This document shows positions 37,060 through 45,208 of a stretch of 64,000 bases of DNA, one piece after another (the first letter of the stretch is position 1; each line of letters starts with the position of its first letter). Made by a program: the position numbers and the translations under genes. Where the stretch lies: positions 1 to 64,000 of the forward strand of contig CAYZQO010000017.1 of assembly GCA_964480725.1 (NCBI GenBank), written 5' to 3'. Below the pieces are notes generated by a model. It saw only the letters and a list, made by a program, of their open reading frames with translations, was not told where the DNA came from and did not search any database. Origin of the DNA: JAFGBI01 sp964480725 (GTDB taxonomy: Bacteria; Myxococcota_A; Polyangia; Polyangiales; Polyangiaceae).

Positions 37060-37824
37060 CTAGCCCGTGTCCAGGCCGAACTTGAACCGATGCGTCCGGG
37101 TGAGCGGCACGGCGATGCCGCTCGCGTCACGAGCCGGCGTGAAGCGCCACTGGCGCAGGGCCGCGGCGATCACCGGCCAGAAGCCGGGCGGCCCGCTCAC
37201 GAGCTTGGCGCCGACCACCGCGCCGCCCTCGTCGATCTTGTAGCGGACCACGCACACCCCCTCGATCCCCTGCGCCTTGAGCGACTCCGGGTAACTCGGC
37301 ATGGGCTGGGACAGCGGCTTCGGTGGGGTCATCCCCTCCACGAGGGTGACCGCCTTCGGCTTCGGCGGGGCGGGCGGCGGCGCGACGACGGTACGCTCGG
37401 GCTCCTTCTTCACCGCCGGCTCCGCCGCCGCGGCCCCCGTCCTCCCGCGGCCTCCGGTCGCGGCGTAGGGGTCATCGGCGCCTCCCGGGCCACCACCGGG
37501 CGCGGCCTCGACCTCGCGAGGACGCTCCTTTGGGATCTCGGTGGGGACGCGAAGCGCGGCGAGCCGTGGACCCGCGGCCTGCACGGCCTCGGCGTCGGCG
37601 GGCTCCGCCTCGGGATCCTCCGGTGCATCGGGCTCGTCCCGGGGCAACTCCTGCTCCAGCGAGACGATGGTCGGCTCGGCTTCGGCCTCGACGAGGACCG
37701 CCGAGGCGCTGGAAAGGACGAGGGCGGATGACGAGGCCATGGTGACGAGCCCGATCGCTCCGCCGCAGAGCAGTCGTCTGCGGCGCAGGGGGTCGTGGGC
37801 GGTGATCCAGGACTCCAGGTCCAT
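37060..37824 (-). CDS. tonB: energy transducer TonB
   Basis: 254 residues from the ATG at 37824, chosen because it places one membrane helix (residues about 19-45) after a short basic cytoplasmic part. Then an acidic and Pro-rich periplasmic spacer (PPPAPPKPKAV), and the C-terminal TonB domain from YPESLKAQGIEG through VRYKIDEGG to RQWRFTPA. It touches the TonB box of the receptor and transmits energy from ExbBD. First gene of the uptake operon; divergent from the response regulator gene. Confidence 0.9.
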   Translation of the reverse strand: MDLESWITAHDPLRRRRLLCGGAIGLVTMASSSALVLSSASAVLVEAEAEPTIVSLEQELPRDEPDAPEDPEAEPADAEAVQAAGPRLAALRVPTEIPKERPREVEAAPGGGPGGADDPYAATGGRGRTGAAAAEPAVKKEPERTVVAPPPAPPKPKAVTLVEGMTPPKPLSQPMPSYPESLKAQGIEGVCVVRYKIDEGGAVVGAKLVSGPPGFWPVIAAALRQWRFTPARDASGIAVPLTRTHRFKFGLDTG

Positions 37825-38026
37825 CGGCTGGAGACGAGCCTGCTCGGCCCGGGTGACGACCCGGTGGCGCCCGCGAAAAATGCCGGGATCGTTCGGTGAC
37901 GCTTCGGTGAACGCCCGGTGGCGACACCGGGTCCGAGAACCACGGCGGCCGGCGTCATGCCCCAGAGCGTTCTCCGGAACGTCACCGGGGGTCCACGCAG
38001 CGGTGCCATCACTTGTCCTTCGAGAG

Positions 38027-38770
38027 ATGGCCCGCATCCTGGTCATCGATGCTGAGCTGGAGACGCTGTCGCTCCTCGACGAGCGGCTCCGGACAGCGGG
38101 GCACGACGTGGTGACCGCGCGCCGAGCTGCGGACGGGCTCCGGCTGGCCCAGGAGCTCGGCCCCGATCTGGTGATCCTGGAGCTCTACCTGCCCGACGTC
38201 AGCGGGACCGAGGTCTGCCGCTTCCTCCGCAGCGAATCGATGACGCGCCAGCCGCGGATCGTCATCGTGAGCGCACGCGGCGAGGAGATCGATCGAGTGG
38301 TCGGCTTCGAGCTCGGTGCGGACGACTTCGTCGTCAAGCCCTTCAGCGTCCGGGAGCTGATGCTCCGCGTCCGCGCAGTGTTGCGGCGCGGCGGCGAACC
38401 GCCCCCCCCGAGGATGGTCGACGTGGGCGTGCTGCGAGTCGATCGGGAGGCGCACCGCGCCTGGGTCGCCGACGTCGAGGTCCACCTCACCCTGCTCGAG
38501 TTTCGCCTGCTGCTCACACTGCACGACCGGCGCGGCCGGGTGCAGTCGCGCGACGCGCTGATCGACGCCGTCTGGGGGGTCGGCTCCCCCACGACCGGGC
38601 GCACGGTGGACTCGCACGTGAAGCGGCTGCGCGAGAAGCTCGGCGTCGCTGGGGAGTACGTCGAAACCGTCCGCAAGGTCGGCTACCGCTTCGCGGAGCC
38701 GACGCCCACGCCAGTGCGCAAGGGCGCGACGGCACGGGTTCCCGTTGATCCGCGGCTCGCGTCCGCTTGA
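38027..38770 (+). CDS. OmpR/PhoB-type response regulator with Glu in place of the phosphorylated Asp
   Basis: 247 residues from the ATG at 38027. Receiver domain at 1-118, winged-helix DNA-binding domain at about 130-232 (LTLLEFRLLLTL, RTVDSHVKRLREKL, VRKVGYRFAEP). Switch residues S82 and K104 (VVKPFS) are normal. The expected phosphoacceptor in VILELYLPD is Glu52 (codon GAG), and the acidic pocket is D-A-E, not D-D/E. A Glu there often mimics the phosphorylated state. No histidine kinase gene is adjacent. It is divergent from the tonB operon with about 200 bases between starts and may control it. Confidence 0.88.
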   Translation: MARILVIDAELETLSLLDERLRTAGHDVVTARRAADGLRLAQELGPDLVILELYLPDVSGTEVCRFLRSESMTRQPRIVIVSARGEEIDRVVGFELGADDFVVKPFSVRELMLRVRAVLRRGGEPPPPRMVDVGVLRVDREAHRAWVADVEVHLTLLEFRLLLTLHDRRGRVQSRDALIDAVWGVGSPTTGRTVDSHVKRLREKLGVAGEYVETVRKVGYRFAEPTPTPVRKGATARVPVDPRLASA

Positions 38771-38816
38771 CCCGGGCGGGTCGCGGCGGGCGAAGTGTGC
38801 CCGCGCAGCCGCGCCG

Positions 38817-40874
38817 TCAGCCCCGCCGGCGCCGCAGCACCGCTACGCCGCCGAGCAGCCCGAGGAGCGCCGCCCATGCGGAGGCAGGACGGCCCGGGGT
38901 CCCGACCGCCGCGCAAGCGCAGGCGGCGTCGTCCGCGGACTCATCGTCCGCGCGGCTTCCGCTGGCGCCCGTCCCCGTCGAGGTGGCGACGCTGGTGACG
39001 CCGGAGGTGAGATCCCCGCCCGTCGCCGCGCCCGCACAGGCGCCGGAGACGCACTGCTGCCCCACGAGGCAGGCGTCGCCGCAGGCGCCACAATGGAGGA
39101 CGTTGGTCGAGAGATCGACGCAGGACGCCCCGCAGGGGGTCTGTCCCTCCGCGCAGCTCGTCTGACAGCGGCCGGCGGAGCAGACCTGTCCGGCGGCGCA
39201 TGCCGCGCCGCAGGCGCCGCAGTGGGCCGCGTCCGCCGCGACGTCCACGCAGACCCCGTCACAGGCGACGAGGGGCGCCGTGCAGGTGAACGTCACCACG
39301 CCCGTGTCCGTGCTGCTCGCGGGCCCGGTGCCCGTGCCCGTGTCGGTCACCGCACCCGTGTCGGTCACCGCGCCGGTACCCGTCGCCGTGTCGGTGGGGG
39401 TGCCGACGGCCGTCGAGGTCGCGGCCTCGGTGCCCGTTTCGGAACCCGTGCCCGCGTCGGAGCCCGTGCCAGTGCCCGTGTCGGAGCCGGTCTCCGTGCT
39501 CGCCGTGGCGGTGGAGGTTTCCGGGCTGCTCGTGCCCGTGTCCGTGTCGCTGTGGGTCGTTACCTCGGGTTGCTCGGGGAGCGGCTCCCCCGGCTCGGCG
39601 CCGTACTCCATGGCGCCGATGTCCGGCGCGGTCCCCGCCGGGACGATGCGGTTGAGGAAGTCACGGGTGTAGGGGGTGGTCCTGCCGCCGTCGATCGCCG
39701 CGCTGCCGGCGACCAGCTCGAAGTCCGCGGCGGTGATGCCGTCGAGGTTCACCACGCCCGGGTCGGAGCTGGTGATGAGGTTGTTGGCCTGGTTGATCCG
39801 CTCGTCGACCGTGGCCAGGAAGCTGTTGGCACCGGCGAGGATCACCAGGTTGTTGTCGAAATTGACGGTACCAGGCTGCAGTTGCCCGGCTCCCTGGTCC
39901 TCGCCGTAGATCATGAAGATGGCGGGCGTCTGCGACTCCGGGTGATGGACGAGCGTGTTGTTGACCCAGGAGACGTTGGAGAGCGCCGTCTCGTTGACCT
40001 GCAAGAGCCCGATCCAGTTGCTGTCGATGGAGACGTTGTAATAGAAGTCCGAGTCTCGGAAGGTGCCGAAGCCGGACACCTCGAAGAAGCCGCAGTTGTT
40101 GTAGGAGAAATTGTGGTGGATGCGGACGTTGGTGACCTCGCCGTCGCGCGGGACCGTGACCTCCGTCGCGCCACCGTCACAGTTGCCGCCCACCCACGCC
40201 GCGGTGTCCTTGCAGTTGAAGAACGTGTTGTAAGCGATCTCGTTGTTGGACCCGTTGACGAAGATGCCCTCCGCGCCGCCGACGATGTTGGCGTAGACGC
40301 TGGTGTCGGTGGAGTCGACGGCCATGTTGAGATCGTGGACGACGTTGCCCTGGACCAGGCTGTTCTCGCCCATCAGCATGATGCCGATGTCGCAGTCCGT
40401 GATCTCACAGTTCAATAGCTGGCTGTCGCCCCCCATGGTGACGCACACGCCCTGGATGAGGTTCTCCATCGTCCCGTCGCCGCGCGAGCCCTCGAGGTGC
40501 AACCCGTCGACGGTGATGGCACCCTGGAAGCTCGAGACGACGCTCCCACTCTCGACGATGAACGCCGGCAGCGGCAGGTTCTCGTCGCCGTAGTTCGTGA
40601 AGAGGGTCCGAGCACCGCCGCCTCCTCCTGGACCGCCGAAACCGCCGCCGGTGGCCACCGCCTCGCGGAAGACGCTGCCGCGCGCGTAATAGACCTCCGT
40701 GCAGCTCGAGGGGATCGCGTCCTGCGTGCGCACGGGGGTCGCCTCCGCGAGCCCGTCGTTGGCGTCGTCGCCGCCCTCGCTGTCCACATAGCAGGGCGCC
40801 GCATGCGCCTCCGCCGCCACCGTGCCACCGACCAGCAACGCCGCCCCGACCGCCCAGCTCTTCATGTTTGCCAC
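38817..40874 (-). CDS. MYXO-CTERM surface protein: beta-helix, Thr-rich stalk and Cys-rich modules
   Basis: 685 residues. Sec signal ends AEAHAAPC. Residues about 28-420 are a right-handed parallel beta-helix of pectate-lyase type with Asn ladders (NNEIAYNTFFNC, NVRIHHNFSYNNCGF). Then a stalk of about 100 residues of TDTGTG repeats, two Cys-rich modules with CGACGAACAAGQVC and HCGACGDACLVGQQC, and a MYXO-CTERM tail: ACACA, hydrophobic helix, LRRRRG. The domain order suggests a surface-displayed binding or polysaccharide-cleaving protein on a stalk. No catalytic triad of a known lyase can be assigned. It faces away from the porin gene. Confidence 0.85.
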   Translation of the reverse strand: MANMKSWAVGAALLVGGTVAAEAHAAPCYVDSEGGDDANDGLAEATPVRTQDAIPSSCTEVYYARGSVFREAVATGGGFGGPGGGGGARTLFTNYGDENLPLPAFIVESGSVVSSFQGAITVDGLHLEGSRGDGTMENLIQGVCVTMGGDSQLLNCEITDCDIGIMLMGENSLVQGNVVHDLNMAVDSTDTSVYANIVGGAEGIFVNGSNNEIAYNTFFNCKDTAAWVGGNCDGGATEVTVPRDGEVTNVRIHHNFSYNNCGFFEVSGFGTFRDSDFYYNVSIDSNWIGLLQVNETALSNVSWVNNTLVHHPESQTPAIFMIYGEDQGAGQLQPGTVNFDNNLVILAGANSFLATVDERINQANNLITSSDPGVVNLDGITAADFELVAGSAAIDGGRTTPYTRDFLNRIVPAGTAPDIGAMEYGAEPGEPLPEQPEVTTHSDTDTGTSSPETSTATASTETGSDTGTGTGSDAGTGSETGTEAATSTAVGTPTDTATGTGAVTDTGAVTDTGTGTGPASSTDTGVVTFTCTAPLVACDGVCVDVAADAAHCGACGAACAAGQVCSAGRCQTSCAEGQTPCGASCVDLSTNVLHCGACGDACLVGQQCVSGACAGAATGGDLTSGVTSVATSTGTGASGSRADDESADDAACACAAVGTPGRPASAWAALLGLLGGVAVLRRRRG

Positions 40875-41439
40875 CGCTCGCTCCTCGCCCCACCGACCGC
40901 GCCCTCAGAATCCCGCAGATCACGGGCCGCGGCAAGGCGCGTCCGTGTGGAAACGCTCCGCGCGTCGCGCGGTCGGTCACGACCCGACGCCCGTGACCGC
41001 GCGCCGCGCATGATTCCGAGTTTCTGCATGGTTCTCATTTTCTCGATCCCAGCCGCGCCGCGAGTATCGGACTTTTCCGTTGCGGGTGCGCGATGCGCGC
41101 CGCAGCCGAGCGATGCACGCGAGCGCTCGCCGGCGCGGGGACGATCTTGCTTGCTCCACGCCGTGGACGATCGGCGCCAGGCGGGCCCCCGCACGCCGGC
41201 CATGCGACCTGCAGCGAGGCTTCCGCGTGCCCACCGCGGGGGGCCGCAGCGAGTCCGCTGCCGCCAAGCCGAGCGAGCATTGTCTAGAGAACCTCACCGC
41301 ACCGCAACGCAACCGTCACAGTTTCGGAGGCAAATGGGCGTCGTTCGCGCGACGTTCGCGCAGCGCTCGGGTGGCGAAGGCTTCACGAAGCTCGTGGCAG
41401 GCCCAATTCGCCCGGCACCATCCCCAGGGAGATCGATCC
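40875..41439. other. 565-bp divergent regulatory region
   Basis: Separates the starts of the MYXO-CTERM gene and the porin gene. GC drops in 41020-41080 around CTGCATGGTTCTCATTTTCTCG, the sort of AT-richer patch expected at promoters. A single half-site like a Pho box, ACCGTCACAG, lies at about 41310 and would fit the phosphate-selective porin family, but the second half is not convincing. No gene or RNA is supported here. Confidence 0.4.
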
Positions 41440-42777
41440 ATGGCTACCATTCCAAGGAGAGCGTCGCTCTTCACCGCAGCGGTCCTCCTCACGCCCTCTC
41501 TGGCCCTCGCGCAGGCGCCCGCGGCGGAAGCAGAGCCGAGGACCGGCACGGTCACGGAGGCCGGCGATGCACCCGCCGCGGCGACGGACCCCTCCCCCGC
41601 CGAGTCCCCCGGCGCCCCGCTCGCGGCCCCGTTGGACACGGCGGGCGAGGCGGCGGCACCGGTCGCGACAGCAGCGCCCGAGGCGCCCACGGCAGCGGCA
41701 GCGCCCACTGCGGCGATACCGGCAGCCGACGCCCCGGACCCGGCGGCGAAGCCCGCCCACCCCGAGGCGCTCGCGGTGGGCAAGCAGGGGTGGTTCGAGC
41801 CGAGCCTGCTGCTCCAGTTCTGGGGCCTGGTGACGAGCGAGGGCGTGCCCGACGGCCCCGACACGACCTTCGGCTACCGGATCCGCCGCGCCGAGATCCA
41901 GGTTGAGGGAGAGATCCTGCCGGACCGGATCGGCTACGCCGTCAAGATCGACCCGGCCAAGACGCTCAAGTTCGGCGAGGCCTCGGTGCCGGTCGACAAT
42001 CAGAGCCCACCCCCGGCTGACGGTGAAGATCCCGAGCAGGTCGAGGTGTGGACCCCGCCGAAGGACACGTCCATCCTGCAGGACTTCTCCCTCCGCTTCT
42101 TGAGCGACGTGGGCGACCTGTGGCTCGGGCAGTTCCGGCCCCCCATCGGGCTCGAGAGCATTAGCTCCTCCTCCAAGCTCCCCTTCCCGGAGCGGGCGCT
42201 CGCGACGCGCGTCTTCGCCGACCGGCGCGACCTCGGCGTCAAGGTCGAGAAGCAATTCGAGCGGTTCGGATACTCGGTGGGGCTGTTCAGCGGCTCGGGC
42301 CTGAACGTGCCCGACGCCAACCGGCAGAAGGATCTAGTCGGGCGCGTCACCGTCACCCCGATCGAAGGCCTCGGCCTGGGGCTCGCGGGCACCACGGGCC
42401 TCGGCGAGCGCGACGACCCGGCCACCAAGGACATCGTCGCGGTCGACGCGCGCCTCGAGCTCGCGGGGGCCCTCGTCCAGGGCGAGTACTTCTCGCGCTG
42501 GGTTGGCGCGGAGGGCGACCGGGTGCGCAGCGAGGGCGGCTATGCCCTCCTGGGTTACACCTTCGCCGAGCGATACCAGCCCGTGGGGCGCCTCGGGTTC
42601 GTCGACCTGGACGCCGACGAACCCGAGACGATCACCCGCGTGTACGAGCTCGGCTTCAACTATCTTCTGCTCGCGCACGAGGCCAAGCTCCAGCTCGCCT
42701 GGGCGATGTTTGGGACCGACGAGGATCCGGATGTCCGGCGGCACGAGGGGATCCTCGCGGTCCAGGTCGGCTTCTGA
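41440..42777 (+). CDS. phosphate-selective porin O/P family outer membrane protein
   Basis: 445 residues from the ATG at 41440 after CCAGGGAGATCGATCC. Signal peptide ends LALAQAP; a long Ala/Pro/Glu-rich spacer runs to about residue 105. The barrel begins LLLQFWGLVTSEG and shows the OprP/OprO features RIRRAEIQVEGEILPDRIGY, WLGQFRPPIGLES, RRDLGVKV and a final aromatic strand ILAVQVGF. Members form trimeric channels selective for phosphate or polyphosphate, although many relatives are of unknown selectivity. The spacer before the barrel is unusual and could reach peptidoglycan. Confidence 0.85.
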   Translation: MATIPRRASLFTAAVLLTPSLALAQAPAAEAEPRTGTVTEAGDAPAAATDPSPAESPGAPLAAPLDTAGEAAAPVATAAPEAPTAAAAPTAAIPAADAPDPAAKPAHPEALAVGKQGWFEPSLLLQFWGLVTSEGVPDGPDTTFGYRIRRAEIQVEGEILPDRIGYAVKIDPAKTLKFGEASVPVDNQSPPPADGEDPEQVEVWTPPKDTSILQDFSLRFLSDVGDLWLGQFRPPIGLESISSSSKLPFPERALATRVFADRRDLGVKVEKQFERFGYSVGLFSGSGLNVPDANRQKDLVGRVTVTPIEGLGLGLAGTTGLGERDDPATKDIVAVDARLELAGALVQGEYFSRWVGAEGDRVRSEGGYALLGYTFAERYQPVGRLGFVDLDADEPETITRVYELGFNYLLLAHEAKLQLAWAMFGTDEDPDVRRHEGILAVQVGF

Positions 42778-42780
42778 TCG

Positions 42781-42803
42781 GCGCGGGGGCCGCGACCCCG
42801 CGC
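42781..42803. terminator. GC-rich hairpin after the porin gene
   Basis: Perfect 8-bp inverted repeat GCGCGGGG / CCCCGCGC with a 7-base loop, beginning three bases after the porin stop. There is no T tract, so it may act as a transcript-end stabiliser instead of an intrinsic terminator. Confidence 0.4.
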
Positions 42804-42834
42804 GGGCGGGAGGGTGCTAGGCTCCGCGCCGGCC

Positions 42835-45177
42835 ATGACCGCCCCCTCCCGTCCAGGGCTGCTCGGCATGATCGGCGAGACGCCGCTGGTGCCGCTCGAC
42901 CGGGTCAACCCGAACCCGAAGGTGAAGCTCCTCGCCAAGCTCGAGGGCAAGAACCCGGGGGGCTCGATCAAGGATCGCATCGCGCTCGCCATGATCGAGG
43001 CGGCGGAGGCGAGCGGCGAGCTCCGGCCCGGCAAGACCATCCTCGAGGCCACCTCCGGGAACACCGGGATCGGGCTCGCCATGGTGGCCGCCATCAAGGG
43101 CTACCCGATCCTGCTCGTGATGAGCGAGGGGGTAAGCCTGGAGCGGCGGCGGATCCTGGCCGCCTACGGCGCCGAGTTCCTGCTGACGCCGGCGAGCGAG
43201 GGGACCGACGGGGCGATCGAACGCGCCTACGAGCTCGGCGCGGCCGAGCCCGACCGCTTCTTCCTCGCGGACCAGTTCAACAACGCGCAGAACCCCCTGG
43301 CCCACTACCACGGGACCGGGCGCGAGATCTGGGAGCAGACGGGCGGCGCCGTGACCCATCTGGTGGTCGCGATCGGCACCACGGGGACCCTGATGGGCTG
43401 CTCCCGCCGGCTGCGCGAGCACAAGGCGGACGTGCGAATCGTCGCCGTCGAGCCCTACCTCGGCCACAAGATCCAGGGTCTGAAGAACCTGAAAGAGGCC
43501 TACGTCCCGGGGATCTACGCGGCGGCGGCCCACGACGAGAAGCGCAGCATCGACGATGAGGCAGCCTACGAGATGGCGCGGCGCCTGGCCCGCGAGGAGG
43601 GCCTGCTGGTGGGCATGAGCGCCGGCGCCAACGTCGCCGTCGCCTGCGAGGTTGCGCGCGAGCTCGAGGCGGGCGTGGTGGTGACCGTCCTCTGCGATGG
43701 CGGCGAGCGGTACCTCAGCACCCCGCTGTTCCAGGTGAAGGAGCCGGAGGAGGTCCCGGCGCGGCTCACCTTCCTCGACTCGCTCACGCGCCGCTACGAG
43801 CCGTTTGTGCCGCTCGCCAAGGACGGCCCCGTCACCATGTATTCCTGCGGCCCCACCGTCCACCAGCGGCCGCACCTCGGGCTGCTCCGGCGCATGGTGG
43901 CCGCGGATCTCGTGCGGCGGGCGCTGGAGAGCGAGGGGCACGCGGTGCGGCACGTCGTCAGCGTCACCGACCTGGACGACAGCACCATCGCCGCAGCGGA
44001 GGCGGCGGGCACCTCCCTCGCCGAGCTCTGCGCCCGCCACGAGGCGGAGTTCCTCGAGGACGTGGCCGCCCTCGGCGTCATCCCCGCCGAAACCTACGCG
44101 CGCGCCTCGGAGGCCATCGAGGACATGATCGCGCTCACCCGCGAGCTGGTGCGCAAGGGCGCGGCCTACGAGAAGCTGAAGAACGTCTACTTCGACATCG
44201 GCAGCGTGCCCTCCTACGGGGAACTCTCAGGCAAGGACCTGGGCAAGATCCGCCTCGGCGCCACCGTCGACCTCGAGCGCTACGAGAAGGACGATCCGCG
44301 CGATTTTACCCTGCTCCGGCGCTCCACGCTCCAGGAGATGAAGAAGGGCCTCGGCTTCAAGACCGAGTGGGGCCACGTGCGCCCGAGCTGGCACGTCGAG
44401 TGCCTCGCGCTAGCCCGCAAGCACCTGGGGGATCGCTTCGACATCCACACGGCCTCCGTGGATCTCACCTTCCCGCACAACGAGAACGAGATCGCCCAGA
44501 GCCGGGCGCTGACCGGCGACAAGCCCGCGCGCTGCTGGCTCCACAGCGAGCTCTTGCGCGTCGGCGGCAAGAAGATGACCTACGACGAGGCGACGCGCGT
44601 GACCTTGCCGGACCTGTTCGCGCGCGGCTACACCGGCCGCGAGCTCCGCTTCTTCCTGGCGCAGACCCATTACCGGCAGCCCATCCACGTCGAGGAGGAG
44701 CGCCTGCAGGCCGCGCGCGCGACGCTGCGCCGCTTGGACGAGTTCGTGCGGCGGCTGCGCTCCACGCCGCCCCGCGCGGACTGCGTGGAGGAGACGAGCA
44801 GCTGGATCGCCCGCGCCACCGAGGGCTTTCGCGAGGCCATCCTCCTCGACCTCAACGTCCCGGCGGCGCTGGGGGCCTTGTTCGGGCTGGTCCGCCAGGG
44901 CAACTACCTGCTCGGCCACGGCGGCGTCTGCCGGGAGCACGGCGCGGCGATGCTGGAGGCGCTCGCCCGCATGGACCGAATCCTCGGCGTGCTCGACCTG
45001 GACGCGCCCGCGACGCTTCCCGACGCGGAGGTGGAGGCGCTCCGCGCCGCCCGCGACGCGGCCCGCACCCGCCGCGATTTCGTCGAGGCCGACCGGCTCC
45101 GCGACGAGCTCCTGCGCCGGGGCTGGTCGGTGACCGACGGCCCCGCCGGGACGACGGTGGCGCGCCGCGACCGCTGA
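42835..45177 (+). CDS. fusion of cysteine synthase and a cysteinyl-tRNA synthetase-like domain
   Basis: 780 residues from the ATG at 42835. Residues about 5-310 are a complete PLP-dependent CysK/CBS-type enzyme: PLP lysine in NPGGSIKDR, SGNTG, GTTGTLMG phosphate loop, SAGANVA. From about 325 to the end is a full-length class I cysteinyl-tRNA synthetase-like region of about 455 residues. Its zinc ligands are present: Cys in SCGPTVHQ, Cys in SWHVECLA, His and Glu in FPHNENE. However, the HIGH signature reads HLGL (PHLGLLRR) and KMSKS reads KMTYD (GGKKMTYDEA). The C-terminal helical domain is kept. The protein may make cysteine and pass it directly to the second half. Whether that half still charges tRNA-Cys or performs another ATP-dependent ligation cannot be decided here. 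Confidence 0.9.
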   Translation: MTAPSRPGLLGMIGETPLVPLDRVNPNPKVKLLAKLEGKNPGGSIKDRIALAMIEAAEASGELRPGKTILEATSGNTGIGLAMVAAIKGYPILLVMSEGVSLERRRILAAYGAEFLLTPASEGTDGAIERAYELGAAEPDRFFLADQFNNAQNPLAHYHGTGREIWEQTGGAVTHLVVAIGTTGTLMGCSRRLREHKADVRIVAVEPYLGHKIQGLKNLKEAYVPGIYAAAAHDEKRSIDDEAAYEMARRLAREEGLLVGMSAGANVAVACEVARELEAGVVVTVLCDGGERYLSTPLFQVKEPEEVPARLTFLDSLTRRYEPFVPLAKDGPVTMYSCGPTVHQRPHLGLLRRMVAADLVRRALESEGHAVRHVVSVTDLDDSTIAAAEAAGTSLAELCARHEAEFLEDVAALGVIPAETYARASEAIEDMIALTRELVRKGAAYEKLKNVYFDIGSVPSYGELSGKDLGKIRLGATVDLERYEKDDPRDFTLLRRSTLQEMKKGLGFKTEWGHVRPSWHVECLALARKHLGDRFDIHTASVDLTFPHNENEIAQSRALTGDKPARCWLHSELLRVGGKKMTYDEATRVTLPDLFARGYTGRELRFFLAQTHYRQPIHVEEERLQAARATLRRLDEFVRRLRSTPPRADCVEETSSWIARATEGFREAILLDLNVPAALGALFGLVRQGNYLLGHGGVCREHGAAMLEALARMDRILGVLDLDAPATLPDAEVEALRAARDAARTRRDFVEADRLRDELLRRGWSVTDGPAGTTVARRDR

Positions 45178-45208
45178 CGCGGGTGGGCCTCCGGCGGCGG
45201 ACCTCGCC

